Positions 51,575 through 63,453 of a DNA stretch of 64,000 nt are shown here, piece by piece. The notes below the pieces were generated by a model. The model saw only the letters and a program-made list of their open reading frames with translations, ran no database searches and was not told where the DNA came from. The first letter of the stretch is position 1. Each line of letters starts with the position of its first letter. The DNA is from Prochlorococcus sp. AG-424-P16 (GTDB lineage Bacteria > Cyanobacteriota > Cyanobacteriia > PCC-6307 > Cyanobiaceae): positions 1-64,000 of the forward strand of contig QCNI01000001.1 in assembly GCA_003213255.1 (NCBI GenBank), in the 5' to 3' direction. A program made the translations under genes and the position numbers.

Positions 51575-52885
51575 TTAGTTATTTTTGTCCTCTTCTACTA
51601 AAGAAAACAATTTTTCAACGATTTTCAAAGAAACTTGTCTTTCTTCTCTTGATTGAGGACTTCTCAACTTGGTAACAGGCGTGTGTAGTATTTTATTGAT
51701 AATTCCTTTAGTAAGGGCTTCTACAACTTTTCTTTCTCGAGCCGAAAAATCTGGTCCCATCCTACTAAGTGCTTTTTGCAATTCCTCTTTCCTAATTAAC
51801 TCCAAATCTGATCTTAGTTTATTAATTACTGGAACAGCCTCTAAACTTGCCCACCATTCTAAAAAAATGATCCTTTCTTCTTCTACTAAAGATTCCGCTT
51901 CCTTTGCTATTTTCTGTCTAAATTCTTGATTTCTTGAAACGACCTCTTGTAAGTCATCAACATCAAATGATTTTACAAATTCATGTTGTTTGACATCATT
52001 AGATATATTTCTCGGTACACCAATATCAATAAATTTAAGTCTATTACTCAAATTTACTTTTTCAATTTTTGCGAGATCAATAATTGGCTCTTCAGAAGCA
52101 GTACTGGTGAAAACAAGCGAAGATAATGATATGTTTTCTTCTAATTCGTTTAACCCTCTACAAACAATCTCTAAATCAGGAAAGTCTTGAGCAAGATTTA
52201 ATGCTCTATCAATATTTCTATTTAAAAGGATAAGTTTATGACATCCTTTTGATTTTAAATGAGTTATTAAAAGCCTACTCATTCGTCCGGCGCCAACAAC
52301 AAGAACGTTCTCTGATGCCAAACTTACAAGAGTATCAAAACCCTTTTCTTGTCCAATTTTTAATTGAGCTAGTTCTACCGCTGCTGAACTGATTGATACA
52401 GCTCCGGTTCCTAAATTTGTTTCGGATCTTACTTTTTTACCTGTACTAATTGATTGAGTTAATAATCTATTAAGAATTGGTCCAGTAGATTGATTTTCTT
52501 GACCTAATCTCATCATTTTTTTTACCTGCGAAAGGATTTGTCCTTCCCCTAAAACGAGGCTATCAAGTCCTGCCGAGACTTTCATCAAATGCAAAACTGC
52601 TTCTTCCTGTCTAAAGCAAAAAAGATGTGGATTTAGATCTTCAAAAATAATTCCAGAATATTCTGATATGAATTCTTTAATAGATGAAATTCCATTATTT
52701 TTATCCTTTATTAGTGCATATATTTCCAGCCTATTACAAGTACTTAAGATTGACACCTCTAATACATCAGAGAAAGCTTTTAATGTTTTCAATGACTCTG
52801 TTATGGATTGGTCAGGAATACTTAACTTCTCACGCACTTCGACAGGTGCCGTGCGATGACTCAGTCCGACGACAACAATATGCAT
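51575..52885 (-). CDS. hemA: Glutamyl-tRNA reductase
   Basis: VVVGLSHRTAPVEVREKLS; ILSTCNRLEIY; SAGLDSLVLGEGQIL. Confidence 0.98.
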   Translation of the reverse strand: MHIVVVGLSHRTAPVEVREKLSIPDQSITESLKTLKAFSDVLEVSILSTCNRLEIYALIKDKNNGISSIKEFISEYSGIIFEDLNPHLFCFRQEEAVLHLMKVSAGLDSLVLGEGQILSQVKKMMRLGQENQSTGPILNRLLTQSISTGKKVRSETNLGTGAVSISSAAVELAQLKIGQEKGFDTLVSLASENVLVVGAGRMSRLLITHLKSKGCHKLILLNRNIDRALNLAQDFPDLEIVCRGLNELEENISLSSLVFTSTASEEPIIDLAKIEKVNLSNRLKFIDIGVPRNISNDVKQHEFVKSFDVDDLQEVVSRNQEFRQKIAKEAESLVEEERIIFLEWWASLEAVPVINKLRSDLELIRKEELQKALSRMGPDFSARERKVVEALTKGIINKILHTPVTKLRSPQSREERQVSLKIVEKLFSLVEEDKNN

Positions 52886-52903
52886 AAAATCAAAAGTGAA
52901 TTT

Positions 52904-53905
52904 TTAAAGGCTGATACTCTTAGCACCATCTTTTATATGGACAGTATTTGTGAACCTTGCAGTACTATCTAATGTACTAATAACTAGACTACTTGTTCTA
53001 ACACAATCCCTCTCAAATTTAACTCCGTCAAATAATAATCCATCAGTTATTCCACTTCCAGCGAAAACAACATTTTCTCCCGATGCTAATTCATTCGCTT
53101 CATAGATTTTATCTATATCTGTTATGCCCATTTCATTAAGACGTTTTATATTTCCTTCTTTTGTGTAATCTGCCCATTCAGAAGTTTGAGCGATTGCCGG
53201 ATCATAAACTAGTTGTCCTTGAAAGTGTCCGCCTAGAGCTCTCATTGCAGCAGCTGAAATAACACCCTCTGGAGCTGCGCCTATGCCCATTAAGCAATGT
53301 GTTCCAGTACCTGCAAAACCACATGCAATCGCAGCTTGAACATCACCATCAGAAATCGGTTGTACTTTTGCACCACATCCTCGAATCTCTTTAATTAAAT
53401 CTTTATGCCTAGTTCTATCCATTACAACTACAGTAAGCTCATCAATAGAAAGGCCCAAGCAATCACTTAGTATCTTCAAGTTTTCAGTAGCTGAATTTCT
53501 AATATCTACTTTTCCTTTGGCTGCAGGAGGCGCTGCTAATTTGTTCATATAAAAATCAGGAGCATTGAAAAGACCACCCGTATCGGAGGCGGCTAAAACC
53601 GCCATAGAACCTCTTTGATTATTCGCACAAAGATTTGTTCCTTCACAAGGATCTACTGCAAAGTCAACCCCTGGACCATTTCCACTACCAACCTCTTCAC
53701 CTATATAAAGCATAGGTGCTTCATCTCTTTCACCTTCTCCAATAACAATTTTCCCTTTCATTTCAATTTTGCCCATTCGCAATCTCATTGCTTCTACGGC
53801 TGCAGCATCAGCTTCATCTTTTTGACCAAGTCCTGTTAGTTTTGCTGAGGCAATAGCTGCTTGCTCGACAACTTCGAGAATTTCTTGAATTAAAGTTTGA
53901 TTCAC
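52904..53905 (-). CDS. glpX: Fructose-1,6-/sedoheptulose-1,7-bisphosphatase class II
   Basis: [36 protein letters not shown]. Confidence 0.97.
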   Translation of the reverse strand: MNQTLIQEILEVVEQAAIASAKLTGLGQKDEADAAAVEAMRLRMGKIEMKGKIVIGEGERDEAPMLYIGEEVGSGNGPGVDFAVDPCEGTNLCANNQRGSMAVLAASDTGGLFNAPDFYMNKLAAPPAAKGKVDIRNSATENLKILSDCLGLSIDELTVVVMDRTRHKDLIKEIRGCGAKVQPISDGDVQAAIACGFAGTGTHCLMGIGAAPEGVISAAAMRALGGHFQGQLVYDPAIAQTSEWADYTKEGNIKRLNEMGITDIDKIYEANELASGENVVFAGSGITDGLLFDGVKFERDCVRTSSLVISTLDSTARFTNTVHIKDGAKSISL

Positions 53906-53946
53906 AATTAAATTTTGAGGATTTTCTTAAAGGTTTTGAGTATGAT

Positions 53947-53972
53947 CTCATAAAAAATGTCATTTTTATGAG
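53947..53972. promoter_or_regulatory. Inverted repeat in divergent glpX/rpe spacer
   Basis: CTCATAAAAA-ATGTCA-TTTTTATGAG, perfect 10-bp arms. Confidence 0.5.
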
Positions 53973-54091
53973 AATTATCATGCTAGTAAGCTTTTTTTAA
54001 CTCTTTACAAGTGATACTTTATCAGGCCGTGACTTGAAATTAGGAATAAACAACTAAATATAGTATCTTTATTAAATATTTTAAAAATTAA

Positions 54092-54850
54092 ATGACTGAG
54101 TCAAATCAAACAATTTTAGTTGGTGTTAATAGACCAATTCAAATAATTCCTTCAGTTTTACCAGCAGATTGGGCAAATATGGGGGCATGTGTAAAAGAGC
54201 TAGAGGAAGCTGGAGTAGATAGAATTCAATTTGATGTAATGGATGGGAATTTTGTGCCAAATCTTACATTCGGTCCTGAAATGATTGCGGCATGCAGGAA
54301 ATATTGCAATGTACCTTTTGAAACTCAATTAATGGTGAGTCAATACAACTGTGAAACTATGCTTGAATCTTATGTAAACGCTACAAAGGGAGCGAATGGT
54401 GAACCAGGAGTAGTAATAGCCCATGCCGAAGCAAATATTCATTTACATAGAGTACTCGGAAGAATAAGAGATTTGGGAGGATCTCCTTCTGTTGCGTTAA
54501 ACCCTCATACTCCTTTTGAAATGATTAAAAACATTATGGATATGGTTGATCATGTTTTAGTTATGACAGTTAATCCAGGCTTTGGAGGACAAGCTTATAT
54601 ACCAACAATGCTTAATAAAATCAGAAAAATAAGAAACTTTGTTATTGAAAAAAACTTAAATGTCGACATTGAAGTTGATGGGGGAATAAAAGCAAATTGG
54701 ACTATTTCACAATGTGCAGATGCTGGAGCCAATTGTTTTATTGCAGGTAGTGGAATGTTTGCTTACCCAACATTAAAAGAGGGATGTGATGACTTGAGAA
54801 AAGTTGCACAGGAAGCTCAAAAGGGGAATGTTCTTTCTGAACCTCAATAA
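54092..54850 (+). CDS. rpe: Ribulose-phosphate 3-epimerase
   Basis: IQIIPSVLPADWANMG; FDVMDGNFVPNLTFGP; MTVNPGFGGQ. Confidence 0.98.
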   Translation: MTESNQTILVGVNRPIQIIPSVLPADWANMGACVKELEEAGVDRIQFDVMDGNFVPNLTFGPEMIAACRKYCNVPFETQLMVSQYNCETMLESYVNATKGANGEPGVVIAHAEANIHLHRVLGRIRDLGGSPSVALNPHTPFEMIKNIMDMVDHVLVMTVNPGFGGQAYIPTMLNKIRKIRNFVIEKNLNVDIEVDGGIKANWTISQCADAGANCFIAGSGMFAYPTLKEGCDDLRKVAQEAQKGNVLSEPQ

Positions 54851-54871
54851 ATATTCTGGGAGATTAACAAA

Positions 54872-55801
54872 TCACCCAAATATCCAGCCATAGCTATGTA
54901 ACCCTATTCCTAAAAAATTAACTCCTAAATAACACACTAAAACTACTAAAAAGCCTGTAGATGCTAATAATGCTGGTCTACGTCCTTGCCAACCCTTGCT
55001 TATTCTCATATGCAGATAAGCGGCATAAAATAACCATGAGATAAATGCCCATGTTTCTTTTGGATCCCAACTCCACCATGTACCCCAAGCCTCATTAGCC
55101 CAGACAGCACCTGAAATTAAACCAAGAGTTAAAAGAACAAAGCCGATTAATATAGAACGGTAACTTAATGTATCTAATTCTTCTGAATGAGAAAATTCAA
55201 TAGGTTCAACTAAATCATTTACAGGATAGCTATTTGAAAGTTTAAATCCTCCTATACCTGTAGAACTACTTCTGATTTGAAGCGGCTTATTTTTATTAAT
55301 AAACAAAACGGACATTGAAAGTAAAGAACCTATTATTAATGCTGCATAACTAAGCATTACGACACTAACATGCATTACTAACCAACTAGACCTTAAAGCT
55401 GGGACTAAGTTGGACGATAATTTCAAATCCTCAGGTAAAACAAAACAAGCAAAAGCCACAGTCAGTAACTCAATAGGTATAGCAATTGAGGGAATTATTG
55501 GAGCTTGGTATTCTCTTTCAACCAATAGTTGACCTAATGTGATACCCCAAGTAAGGAAATAAAGAGATTCATACAAATTGCTTATAGGAAAGTGCCCAGA
55601 AATTGACCATCTAAAAATTAATTGTAATGTTATCAATAAGTTCACTAAGATCGTTATAAGTCTTACGGCAGAAGAAGACTTTTTTTTAAAAACTGCACCC
55701 AAAGATATTGGTAAGTTAATTAATAAAAAATAAAAAACTAAAAGACCTAAAACTGAAACCGGTTCATATATTATATTTTTAAAAAAATTATCTAGTATCA
55801 T
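54872..55801 (-). CDS. ccsA: Cytochrome c biogenesis protein CcsA
   Basis: WGTWWSWDPKETWAFISWLFYAAYLH. Confidence 0.96.
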   Translation of the reverse strand: MILDNFFKNIIYEPVSVLGLLVFYFLLINLPISLGAVFKKKSSSAVRLITILVNLLITLQLIFRWSISGHFPISNLYESLYFLTWGITLGQLLVEREYQAPIIPSIAIPIELLTVAFACFVLPEDLKLSSNLVPALRSSWLVMHVSVVMLSYAALIIGSLLSMSVLFINKNKPLQIRSSSTGIGGFKLSNSYPVNDLVEPIEFSHSEELDTLSYRSILIGFVLLTLGLISGAVWANEAWGTWWSWDPKETWAFISWLFYAAYLHMRISKGWQGRRPALLASTGFLVVLVCYLGVNFLGIGLHSYGWIFG

Positions 55802-55918
55802 TTCTAGAAATTGCTCAAGTTTTAATATTCAATGACAAACAAATAATAATTAAAATCCTTCATATATGAGTAAATCTTTAATAATAAAGTTTTAATTTAT
55901 TTTTTTCAAAAAAGCATT

Positions 55919-56647
55919 TCAAAGTTTGAAATTATCTCCTAGATAATACTTCTTGACTATTGAATCTTCAGCCAATTCACTTGATGAACCGTTAGCTAAA
56001 ATTTTTCCTTCACTTAATACATATGATTTGTTAGTAATTAAAAGGGTTTCCCTCACATTATGGTCTGTAATGAGAATCCCGACCCCATCATTACTTAATT
56101 TAAGAATTAGTTTCTTTAGATCATTAACAGCTAGAGGATCGATCCCAGCAAAAGGTTCGTCTAATAACAAATATTTAGGTCCTTTTCTGCCTACAGTGAG
56201 AGCCCTAGCTATTTCACACCTCCTCCTCTCTCCTCCTGAAAGTTGATAACCATAACTATCTACAAAATTATTCAAATTAAACTCATTTATTAGTTCTTCT
56301 CTTCTATTTCTAATTGCAGCTCTGCTATAGGATGAATTCTTCAAAGCCAAATCTATATTATCTTTGACAGTAAGGTCTCTAAATATACTCGCTTCCTGAG
56401 TTAAATAACCCAATCCAAGTCTTGATCTAATTGGGAGAGGGAGATTGGTAATATTTTTACCATTCATTAAAATTACACCTTTATCAGGTTTTATATTTCC
56501 AACTGCAAGATTAAAAGTGGTAGTTTTACCTGCACCATTTGGTCCCATCAAACCTACAATTTCCCCTGGATATACAGTTATGGAAACATCATTTACGATT
56601 AATTTTCCTTTAATTGAAAGTGATACATTATGAATTTTTAGGTTCAT
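55919..56647 (-). CDS. lptB: ABC transporter ATP-binding protein, LptB-like
   Basis: GLMGPNGAGKTTTFNLAVGNIKPD; LGYLTQEASIFRDLTV; LSGGERRRCEIARAL. Confidence 0.88.
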   Translation of the reverse strand: MNLKIHNVSLSIKGKLIVNDVSITVYPGEIVGLMGPNGAGKTTTFNLAVGNIKPDKGVILMNGKNITNLPLPIRSRLGLGYLTQEASIFRDLTVKDNIDLALKNSSYSRAAIRNRREELINEFNLNNFVDSYGYQLSGGERRRCEIARALTVGRKGPKYLLLDEPFAGIDPLAVNDLKKLILKLSNDGVGILITDHNVRETLLITNKSYVLSEGKILANGSSSELAEDSIVKKYYLGDNFKL

Positions 56648-56750
56648 TTTTATTGAGATTGATTAGTTTTCTTGTTTTCTTGAAATAAAAATGTAATAGA
56701 AAATAATAATTTCACTGAAGATAAAGATATATTCATAATATTCATATTTG

Positions 56751-57119
56751 TCAAAGAGGTTTCAAAAAAGGCTTATCGTTTTCACTTAATTTCTCTTTAT
56801 ATTGTAATTTCCTCAATAAATCTTCCAAACATCGGCAGAATGATTCAAGATCAATTCCTAAATTAATCTTAGTTCTAGTTTTTATTCTTCCTAAACCCTC
56901 TCCAAGCAGAATAGTGGCTCCATTTAAATTACCTTTACTTAAGTGAAACTGAGAAACAGATACTTGTAAAATCCCCTGAATAACTTGTCTTTCGTCACCA
57001 TCAACGGAATTCCATATTTCTTCAAAAGCATCATGAGCCTCATACCATTCATGTTTGTTGAAAAGATTTAAAGCATTAAAAAGAGAATCTTTAAAACTTT
57101 TTGCACTTTCTTCGTTCAT
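56751..57119 (-). CDS. DUF309-family protein
   Basis: NLFNKHEWYEAHDAFEEIWNSVDGDERQVIQGILQVSVSQFHLSKGN. Confidence 0.85.
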   Translation of the reverse strand: MNEESAKSFKDSLFNALNLFNKHEWYEAHDAFEEIWNSVDGDERQVIQGILQVSVSQFHLSKGNLNGATILLGEGLGRIKTRTKINLGIDLESFCRCLEDLLRKLQYKEKLSENDKPFLKPL

Positions 57120-57130
57120 GAAACTAATTA

Positions 57131-58927
57131 TTAATTTCTTTTCTTTTTATTTATTTTTCTCATTCTTATTGAATCAGGTGTTACCTCTAGCATTTCATCT
57201 GGACCAATATATTCGAGTGCTCTTTCAAGGGTAATGTCAACAGGTGACTGCAAAGTATCAAGTTCTTCTGCCCCTGCAGACCTCATATTAGTCAACTGCT
57301 TAGTTTTACATATATTTAACTCAAGATCTTGAGGTCGATTATTCTCTCCAATTATCATCCCCTTATAAACTTTAACTCCAGGTTTAATGAAATAGACTCC
57401 CCTATCTTCAGCATTCTTTAATGCATAGAATGTGGCTACACCTTCCTCAAAAGCTATAAGGACTCCATTTCTTCTAGTTTCAAAATCTCCTGTTTTAGGT
57501 TTGTATTCATAAAATGAATGACTCATGATACCTTCACCTCTTGTTATCCGAACAAATTCTCCACGAAATCCAATTAGTCCTCTTGATGGTACAAGAAACT
57601 CTAATTGGGTTCTCCCATCCGAACTTGTCTGCATATTTTTCATCTCTGCCTTTCTCGATCCAAGTTTTTCTATACAAGAACCAACGGATATTTCAGGAAC
57701 ATCAAGGACCAAAGTCTCTATAGGCTCACATTCAACATTATCAATTTCTCTAAAAATTACTTGAGGTTGTGAGATTTGAAACTCGAACCCTTCTCTTCTC
57801 ATAGTTTCAATCAAAATACCTAAATGTAATTCTCCTCTTCCTGACACTGAGAACCTATCAGGAGAATCAGTTTCTTCGACCCTTAACGCAACATTTGTTA
57901 AAAGTTCCCTTTCCAGTCTATTTTTTAATTGTCTACTAGTAACAAATTTCCCCTCTTTACCTGCAAATGGAGAATCATTAACAACAAAAGTCATATTTAA
58001 GGTGGGTTCATCTACTTTGATTAGTGGAAGTGGATGGGGCGAATCAGGACATGCTATGGTCTCACCGATATTGACATCATCGAAACCAGAAACGGCAACG
58101 ATATCTCCTGCAAATGCTTCATTTATATCAATCCTTTGTAATCCTTCAAATCCAAGTAGTTTACTAACCTTTCCTTTGATAGTTTTACCATTTTCTTTGA
58201 TTAAACTAGCTTGTTGACCATTTTTTATAGTTCCATTATGAATTTTCCCAATTACAATTCTGCCCAAGAAATCAGAATAGTCCAAAGTAGTTATTTGTAG
58301 CTGGAGAGGCTTATTAGCATCACCTACTGGAGGTGGAACATGTCTGATAATAGCCTCAAAAAGAGGCATCATGTTGTCGCTATTAGATTCCATCTCTTCT
58401 TTTGCAAAACCGGATAGGCCGCTTCCAAAAAGATAAGGGAAATCACATTGATCATCATCAGCTCCTAATTCTAAGAACAAGTCCAGTACCTTATCAATTG
58501 CTATTTCTGGTACCACTCTTGGTCTATCAATTTTATTTACAAAAACTATAGGCCTAAGTCCTTTTTCTAATGCTTTTTTTAAAACAAACCTTGTTTGAGG
58601 CATTGGCCCCTCATTTGCATCAACAATAAGCAAACATCCATCAACCATTCCCAAAACCCTCTCAACTTCTCCTCCAAAATCAGCATGTCCAGGTGTATCT
58701 ATAATATTAATTCTGGTGTCTTTGTAGTTAACTGCTGTATTTTTTGAGAGAATTGTTATCCCCCTTTCTCTCTCAAGATCATTTGAATCCATTACACATG
58801 TAGGAATAACTTCATTGTCTCTAAATATTCCTGATTGAGATAACAATGCATCTACAAGTGTAGTCTTCCCATGATCTACGTGAGCAATAATTGCGACATT
58901 TCTAATTTCTTTTATCGAAGATGACAT
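57131..58927 (-). CDS. typA: GTP-binding protein TypA/BipA
   Basis: [39 protein letters not shown]. Confidence 0.98.
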   Translation of the reverse strand: MSSSIKEIRNVAIIAHVDHGKTTLVDALLSQSGIFRDNEVIPTCVMDSNDLERERGITILSKNTAVNYKDTRINIIDTPGHADFGGEVERVLGMVDGCLLIVDANEGPMPQTRFVLKKALEKGLRPIVFVNKIDRPRVVPEIAIDKVLDLFLELGADDDQCDFPYLFGSGLSGFAKEEMESNSDNMMPLFEAIIRHVPPPVGDANKPLQLQITTLDYSDFLGRIVIGKIHNGTIKNGQQASLIKENGKTIKGKVSKLLGFEGLQRIDINEAFAGDIVAVSGFDDVNIGETIACPDSPHPLPLIKVDEPTLNMTFVVNDSPFAGKEGKFVTSRQLKNRLERELLTNVALRVEETDSPDRFSVSGRGELHLGILIETMRREGFEFQISQPQVIFREIDNVECEPIETLVLDVPEISVGSCIEKLGSRKAEMKNMQTSSDGRTQLEFLVPSRGLIGFRGEFVRITRGEGIMSHSFYEYKPKTGDFETRRNGVLIAFEEGVATFYALKNAEDRGVYFIKPGVKVYKGMIIGENNRPQDLELNICKTKQLTNMRSAGAEELDTLQSPVDITLERALEYIGPDEMLEVTPDSIRMRKINKKKRN

Positions 58928-59056
58928 TTATAAACTTTATATAAATATTAGATTAACTTTATTAAGGCTAACTCAAAGAATGCTTATTATGAGAATTTAT
59001 TCTTTAAGACTTTGAAAAACATAATCATATTGAATAATTTAATTAATGCATCAGGT

Positions 59057-59770
59057 TTATGATTTTCTATTTGAACTTTCAAAGACTTTTAATGCTTCAA
59101 TTGAACCCTCATATCTCCAATGCCAAGGCTCATAATCTATAAATTTATTATCTTTGGTGAACGATAACTTAAAATGAAATCTAGCTGCATTCTTTATTAA
59201 CCATTTAAAGGCTTCTGTATTTTCGAATTCCGTCTCAAAGTCTGTTTCTCTTTGAGTAGCATCACCAATATCAATTGCAAAACCAGTACTATGTTCGGAA
59301 TATCCAGGAGGGGCTGAAACTCTAGCTCTTTCTGCAGCTTCCTGATTTCTAAAAGATTTAAGAGAATAGAAGATTTCATTTTGCAAATTTGTTGATCTAA
59401 AACCACTTAAGAAAACTAAATATATCCCATTTTTCTTCGCATCATCCCTCATCTCTAACAAAGAATCACGCATATCAATGTGAACTTGAATATTGGGCTC
59501 AATTAATACTAGTTTCTCCTTGGGAATTTCCGAATAGGGTAAATGGCCCAAAATTCTATGGTCGTGATTTATTTGAGCCTGAAAATTGATATTACCAAGA
59601 GATCCTATTTCTATATTTCTAAATAATCGCAGTGCAAAGGCAGAAAAAAGGAGGCAAAGAAATGGAGAAAATATTAATAATTTTTTTAATAAAATTGAGT
59701 TGGAATTATTTAGGTAGATTCTTTTGGCTGGAGGTATGTCAAATTGATTTAAATCTTTGTTTTGTTCCAA
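59057..59770 (-). CDS. D-alanyl-D-alanine carboxypeptidase, VanY family
   Basis: FLSGFRSTNLQ; SAPPGYSEHSTGFAIDIGD; EPWHWRYEG. Confidence 0.9.
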   Translation of the reverse strand: MEQNKDLNQFDIPPAKRIYLNNSNSILLKKLLIFSPFLCLLFSAFALRLFRNIEIGSLGNINFQAQINHDHRILGHLPYSEIPKEKLVLIEPNIQVHIDMRDSLLEMRDDAKKNGIYLVFLSGFRSTNLQNEIFYSLKSFRNQEAAERARVSAPPGYSEHSTGFAIDIGDATQRETDFETEFENTEAFKWLIKNAARFHFKLSFTKDNKFIDYEPWHWRYEGSIEALKVFESSNRKS

Positions 59771-59882
59771 TATTTATAGGTGAACCTAGAAAACATATTT
59801 CGATATTAACTATTATTTTACGAAATGCACTTTTATAAGCAAAAAAGATGTAGTTTTTATATACAGTATTATTTTTTTTCAT

Positions 59883-61223
59883 ATGTTGAGGGTAGCTGTT
59901 ATTGGGGGAGGTCCAAGTGGTTCATGTGCTGCAGAAATACTTGCTAAAGCTGGGATAAAAACTTGGCTCTTCGAGAGAAAATTAGATAATGCAAAACCAT
60001 GTGGAGGAGCAATTCCACTTTGCATGGTCGAAGAATTTGATTTACCTGAGTCAATTATTGATAGGAAAGTAAGGCATATGAGAATGATATCTCCATCAAA
60101 TAGAGAGGTAGATATAAGTTTAGATAGAGTTTATGGGAAAAGTGATAATGAGTTTATTGGGATGTGTAGAAGAGAAGTTATGGATGCCTTTATGCGCAAC
60201 AGAGCATCAGATCTTGGTGCTACATTAATCAATGGATTAGTTACTTCTATTGATACTGGCGATAATAATCAAGGGCCATATAAGCTTTCCTACTCAGACT
60301 TTACAAATGGAGATAAAAAAGGAGAACTCAAAGAGCTTACCGTTGACCTTTTAATCGGAGCTGATGGAGCCAATAGCAGAGTCGCAAAAGCAATGGATGC
60401 AGGAGATTACAAAGTTGCTATAGCATTTCAGGAAAGAATTAAATTGCCTAAAGAAGAAATGAGTTACTACGAAGATCTTGCTGAAATGTATGTTGGAACT
60501 GATGTTTCTCCTGATTTTTATGGGTGGGTTTTCCCAAAATATGATCATGTTGCTGTGGGCACTGGAACCATGCAAAAGAATCAGTCATTAATAAAAGGAC
60601 TTCAAGAGGGTGTAAGAAATAGGGCAAAGAAAAGACTTGTTAACGGAGAAGTAATTAAAGTAGAAGCTCATCCTATTCCTGAGCATCCAAGACCAAGAAG
60701 AGTAGTTGGGAGAATGGCATTGGTTGGTGATGCAGCTGGTTATGTTACAAAAAGTTCTGGAGAGGGTATTTATTTTGCTGCAAAAAGCGGAAGAATGTGT
60801 GCTGAAGAAATTGTTGAAGCATCAAAAAGCGGTCAAGTAATTCCATCAGAAAAAGATTTAAAAAACTATCTTAAAAAATGGGATAAAAAATATGGCACAA
60901 CTTATAAGGTTCTAGAAATCCTTCAAAATATTTTCTACAGAAATGACTCTGCTAGAGAAGCCTTTGTTGAGATGTGTGATGACATGGATGTACAAAGACT
61001 TACTTTTGATAGTTACTTATACAAAAGAGTTGTCTCGATGAAACCATTACAGCAACTTAAAATTACAATGCTTACACTTGGTTCGATTTTAAGAGGGAAA
61101 GCCCTAGCACCTCTAAAATATAAACCCGTTGATAGTGCTGTTAGGGAAAATAAAGAAGTAGAAAAAATGTTAGAAAATTACTCAATAAAGGGCGGCATTA
61201 AAGTTAAGAGTTCAAAAGTGTAA
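59883..61223 (+). CDS. chlP: Geranylgeranyl diphosphate/chlorophyll reductase
   Basis: LRVAVIGGGPSGSCAAEILAKAGIKTWLFERKLDNAKPCGGAIPLCMVEEFDLP. Confidence 0.97.
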   Translation: MLRVAVIGGGPSGSCAAEILAKAGIKTWLFERKLDNAKPCGGAIPLCMVEEFDLPESIIDRKVRHMRMISPSNREVDISLDRVYGKSDNEFIGMCRREVMDAFMRNRASDLGATLINGLVTSIDTGDNNQGPYKLSYSDFTNGDKKGELKELTVDLLIGADGANSRVAKAMDAGDYKVAIAFQERIKLPKEEMSYYEDLAEMYVGTDVSPDFYGWVFPKYDHVAVGTGTMQKNQSLIKGLQEGVRNRAKKRLVNGEVIKVEAHPIPEHPRPRRVVGRMALVGDAAGYVTKSSGEGIYFAAKSGRMCAEEIVEASKSGQVIPSEKDLKNYLKKWDKKYGTTYKVLEILQNIFYRNDSAREAFVEMCDDMDVQRLTFDSYLYKRVVSMKPLQQLKITMLTLGSILRGKALAPLKYKPVDSAVRENKEVEKMLENYSIKGGIKVKSSKV

Positions 61224-63366
61224 AGTCGGCTATTTTTAGAGAATAATTTCTAATTAAGCTCAGCAAATTGAGTCTATTATTTCTAATTTTTAAATCCTCT
61301 GACATTATTAGGACTCCCTTTTCATTATCAAATAAATCCTCGATGATGTTTACATTAATCTCAAACAAATTTAGAAGTTCCAAATAATTGCAATAACCTT
61401 CCGAAAAAAGTTTTTCTAATTCTTCAATAAATTCAAAAACTTTAAATTCACAATCTTTTTCAAAAAGTTTTATGTTTACATAATCTCTTGTTGATAAAAC
61501 ATCTCTTGAAATATCACTATTATTTGCTAATTTACTTACCCTACTAATTACCTTTTGAATTTCAACAAAATTATGCTTTTCGTTAAAATTTATAATAGAT
61601 TTAATCCTATGTTTAAGATCAACAATATTCAATACTCTTTTTTGAGATAATTCATCAGAAGAGCAAATGGCCTTTATGAACTCTTTACTTAATGATATTT
61701 CTTCTAGATGACTAACAATTCTTTGAACCAAAAATTCATTTAAATCATTTAACACTTTGTCTCTTGAGATGTTTAAATTCGGAAAAACAATTTTCCAAAA
61801 ATCAATAAGTTCGTTGAATAATTTATCTAAAGGTAAATCAAGTTCATAATCCCAAATTATTTTAATCACTCCATTCAAATTTCTTCTTAAGGCGTAAGGA
61901 TCAGATGATCCACTGGGACGTTTACCAGAAATAAATATACTTATTAAAGTTTCGACCTTATCTGCTATAGAAACTATTGCACCATATTTTGTAGAGGGCA
62001 AAGCATCTTTATAAAAAGAAGGTAAATAATGTTCAGCAACAGCCAAGCAAACATCCTCACTAAATCCCTCATATTTAAGATATTTACCACCCATTATTCC
62101 TTGCAGCTCAGGAAATTCGAAAACAATTTCGCTACATAAGTCGTTTTTACAGAATTTAGAAGCTTCTATTATTTTTTTTTCTTCTAAAGACTTATCATTT
62201 AAAAATTTAAGAATTTTTTTAGTAACTTCCTCTATCCTTTCTACCCTCTGAAATATATTTCCAAGTCCTTTCGAATATGAAACAGATTTAAGCTTTTCAT
62301 TTCTTTCGATTGAAGATACTTTTTTGTCACTTTCTACAAAAAACTTTGCATCTGAAAACCTTGCCCTTAGTACTTTTTCATTACCTTTGGCAATATTATT
62401 ATTTGATTCCTCAAGACCATTTGAAATAACGCAGAAAGTTGTACTAATATTTTTTTCAGAGCTTAAATCTAGTTTAGAAAAACTTTCGTTTTTCAATAAA
62501 AGAGGAACGTATCTCTGATGATTTTTCATGACTGTTGAGAGAACTTCAACCGGAAGATCAAGAAATTCATCACTAAATTTGCCAATAATCAAGTCTGGCC
62601 ATTCAACTAAATCAGTTAGTTCATTTAGTAATCCTTCTGAAAGGTCAGGTTTGAGATTTAAAGATTCTGATGCCTTATTTATTAAAATTTCAATTTTTTC
62701 TTTTCTTTCTTTTCTATTAGCTATTACTCTATTTCGTTTCAATAATTCAAAAAAATCATCAGGGCTCTGAACTTCTAAAACTTCATTGATTAGCCTATGA
62801 CTTTTTGTTTTATTAGTTATTTTGATCTTTGGATCACATTCATCAAATTCAAAATCAAGAATTTCATCATTATATATAGAGGTAATCCACCTAATAGGTC
62901 TTGAAAATTTTATGTTCCCAGTCCCCCATTTCATAAATCGAGGGCCTTGAAGACTTTTAACTAATTTTGGGATAATCGAAGACAAAGAAATTTTTGTTGA
63001 TAGTCCTTTCTCAATTTTCTTTCCAAAAACAAACTCACCCTTTTCTGTATTTTTTATTTCTAGCTCACCTACATCTATATCTAAGCTATTAGCAAATCCT
63101 AAAGCAGCATTAGTAGGACATCCATTTAAATAAGCTGAATTTGCTTTAGGCCCTTTTCTTTCTATTATCTTATCTTCTGCATAATCAACTAAACCTTCGA
63201 GAAGTAGAACTATCCTCCTTGGTGTGGAGGTAACAACTATATGTTCGAATTTGATTAACTTTTTATCCAATTCAAATTCTATTAGAGATTTAAATTGTTC
63301 TAGAACAGAATAAGAGAATTTTGCGGGCAACTCTTCTGTACCTATCTCAAGTAAATATTTAGACAA
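61204..63366 (-). CDS. glyS: Glycyl-tRNA synthetase beta subunit
   Basis: MSKYLLEIGTEELPAKF; GTGNIKFSRPIRWI; ADKVETLISIFISGKRPSGSSDPYALRRN. Confidence 0.97.
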   Translation of the reverse strand: MSKYLLEIGTEELPAKFSYSVLEQFKSLIEFELDKKLIKFEHIVVTSTPRRIVLLLEGLVDYAEDKIIERKGPKANSAYLNGCPTNAALGFANSLDIDVGELEIKNTEKGEFVFGKKIEKGLSTKISLSSIIPKLVKSLQGPRFMKWGTGNIKFSRPIRWITSIYNDEILDFEFDECDPKIKITNKTKSHRLINEVLEVQSPDDFFELLKRNRVIANRKERKEKIEILINKASESLNLKPDLSEGLLNELTDLVEWPDLIIGKFSDEFLDLPVEVLSTVMKNHQRYVPLLLKNESFSKLDLSSEKNISTTFCVISNGLEESNNNIAKGNEKVLRARFSDAKFFVESDKKVSSIERNEKLKSVSYSKGLGNIFQRVERIEEVTKKILKFLNDKSLEEKKIIEASKFCKNDLCSEIVFEFPELQGIMGGKYLKYEGFSEDVCLAVAEHYLPSFYKDALPSTKYGAIVSIADKVETLISIFISGKRPSGSSDPYALRRNLNGVIKIIWDYELDLPLDKLFNELIDFWKIVFPNLNISRDKVLNDLNEFLVQRIVSHLEEISLSKEFIKAICSSDELSQKRVLNIVDLKHRIKSIINFNEKHNFVEIQKVISRVSKLANNSDISRDVLSTRDYVNIKLFEKDCEFKVFEFIEELEKLFSEGYCNYLELLNLFEINVNIIEDLFDNEKGVLIMSEDLKIRNNRLNLLSLIRNYSLKIADFTLLNS

Positions 63367-63453
63367 GAAAAAAATATGACTTCACTTACTATAATTTACT
63401 ACCAGTTAAATAAGCTTTTCGCTAATGTATAAAAAGAGATATGTTTTGGTCCT

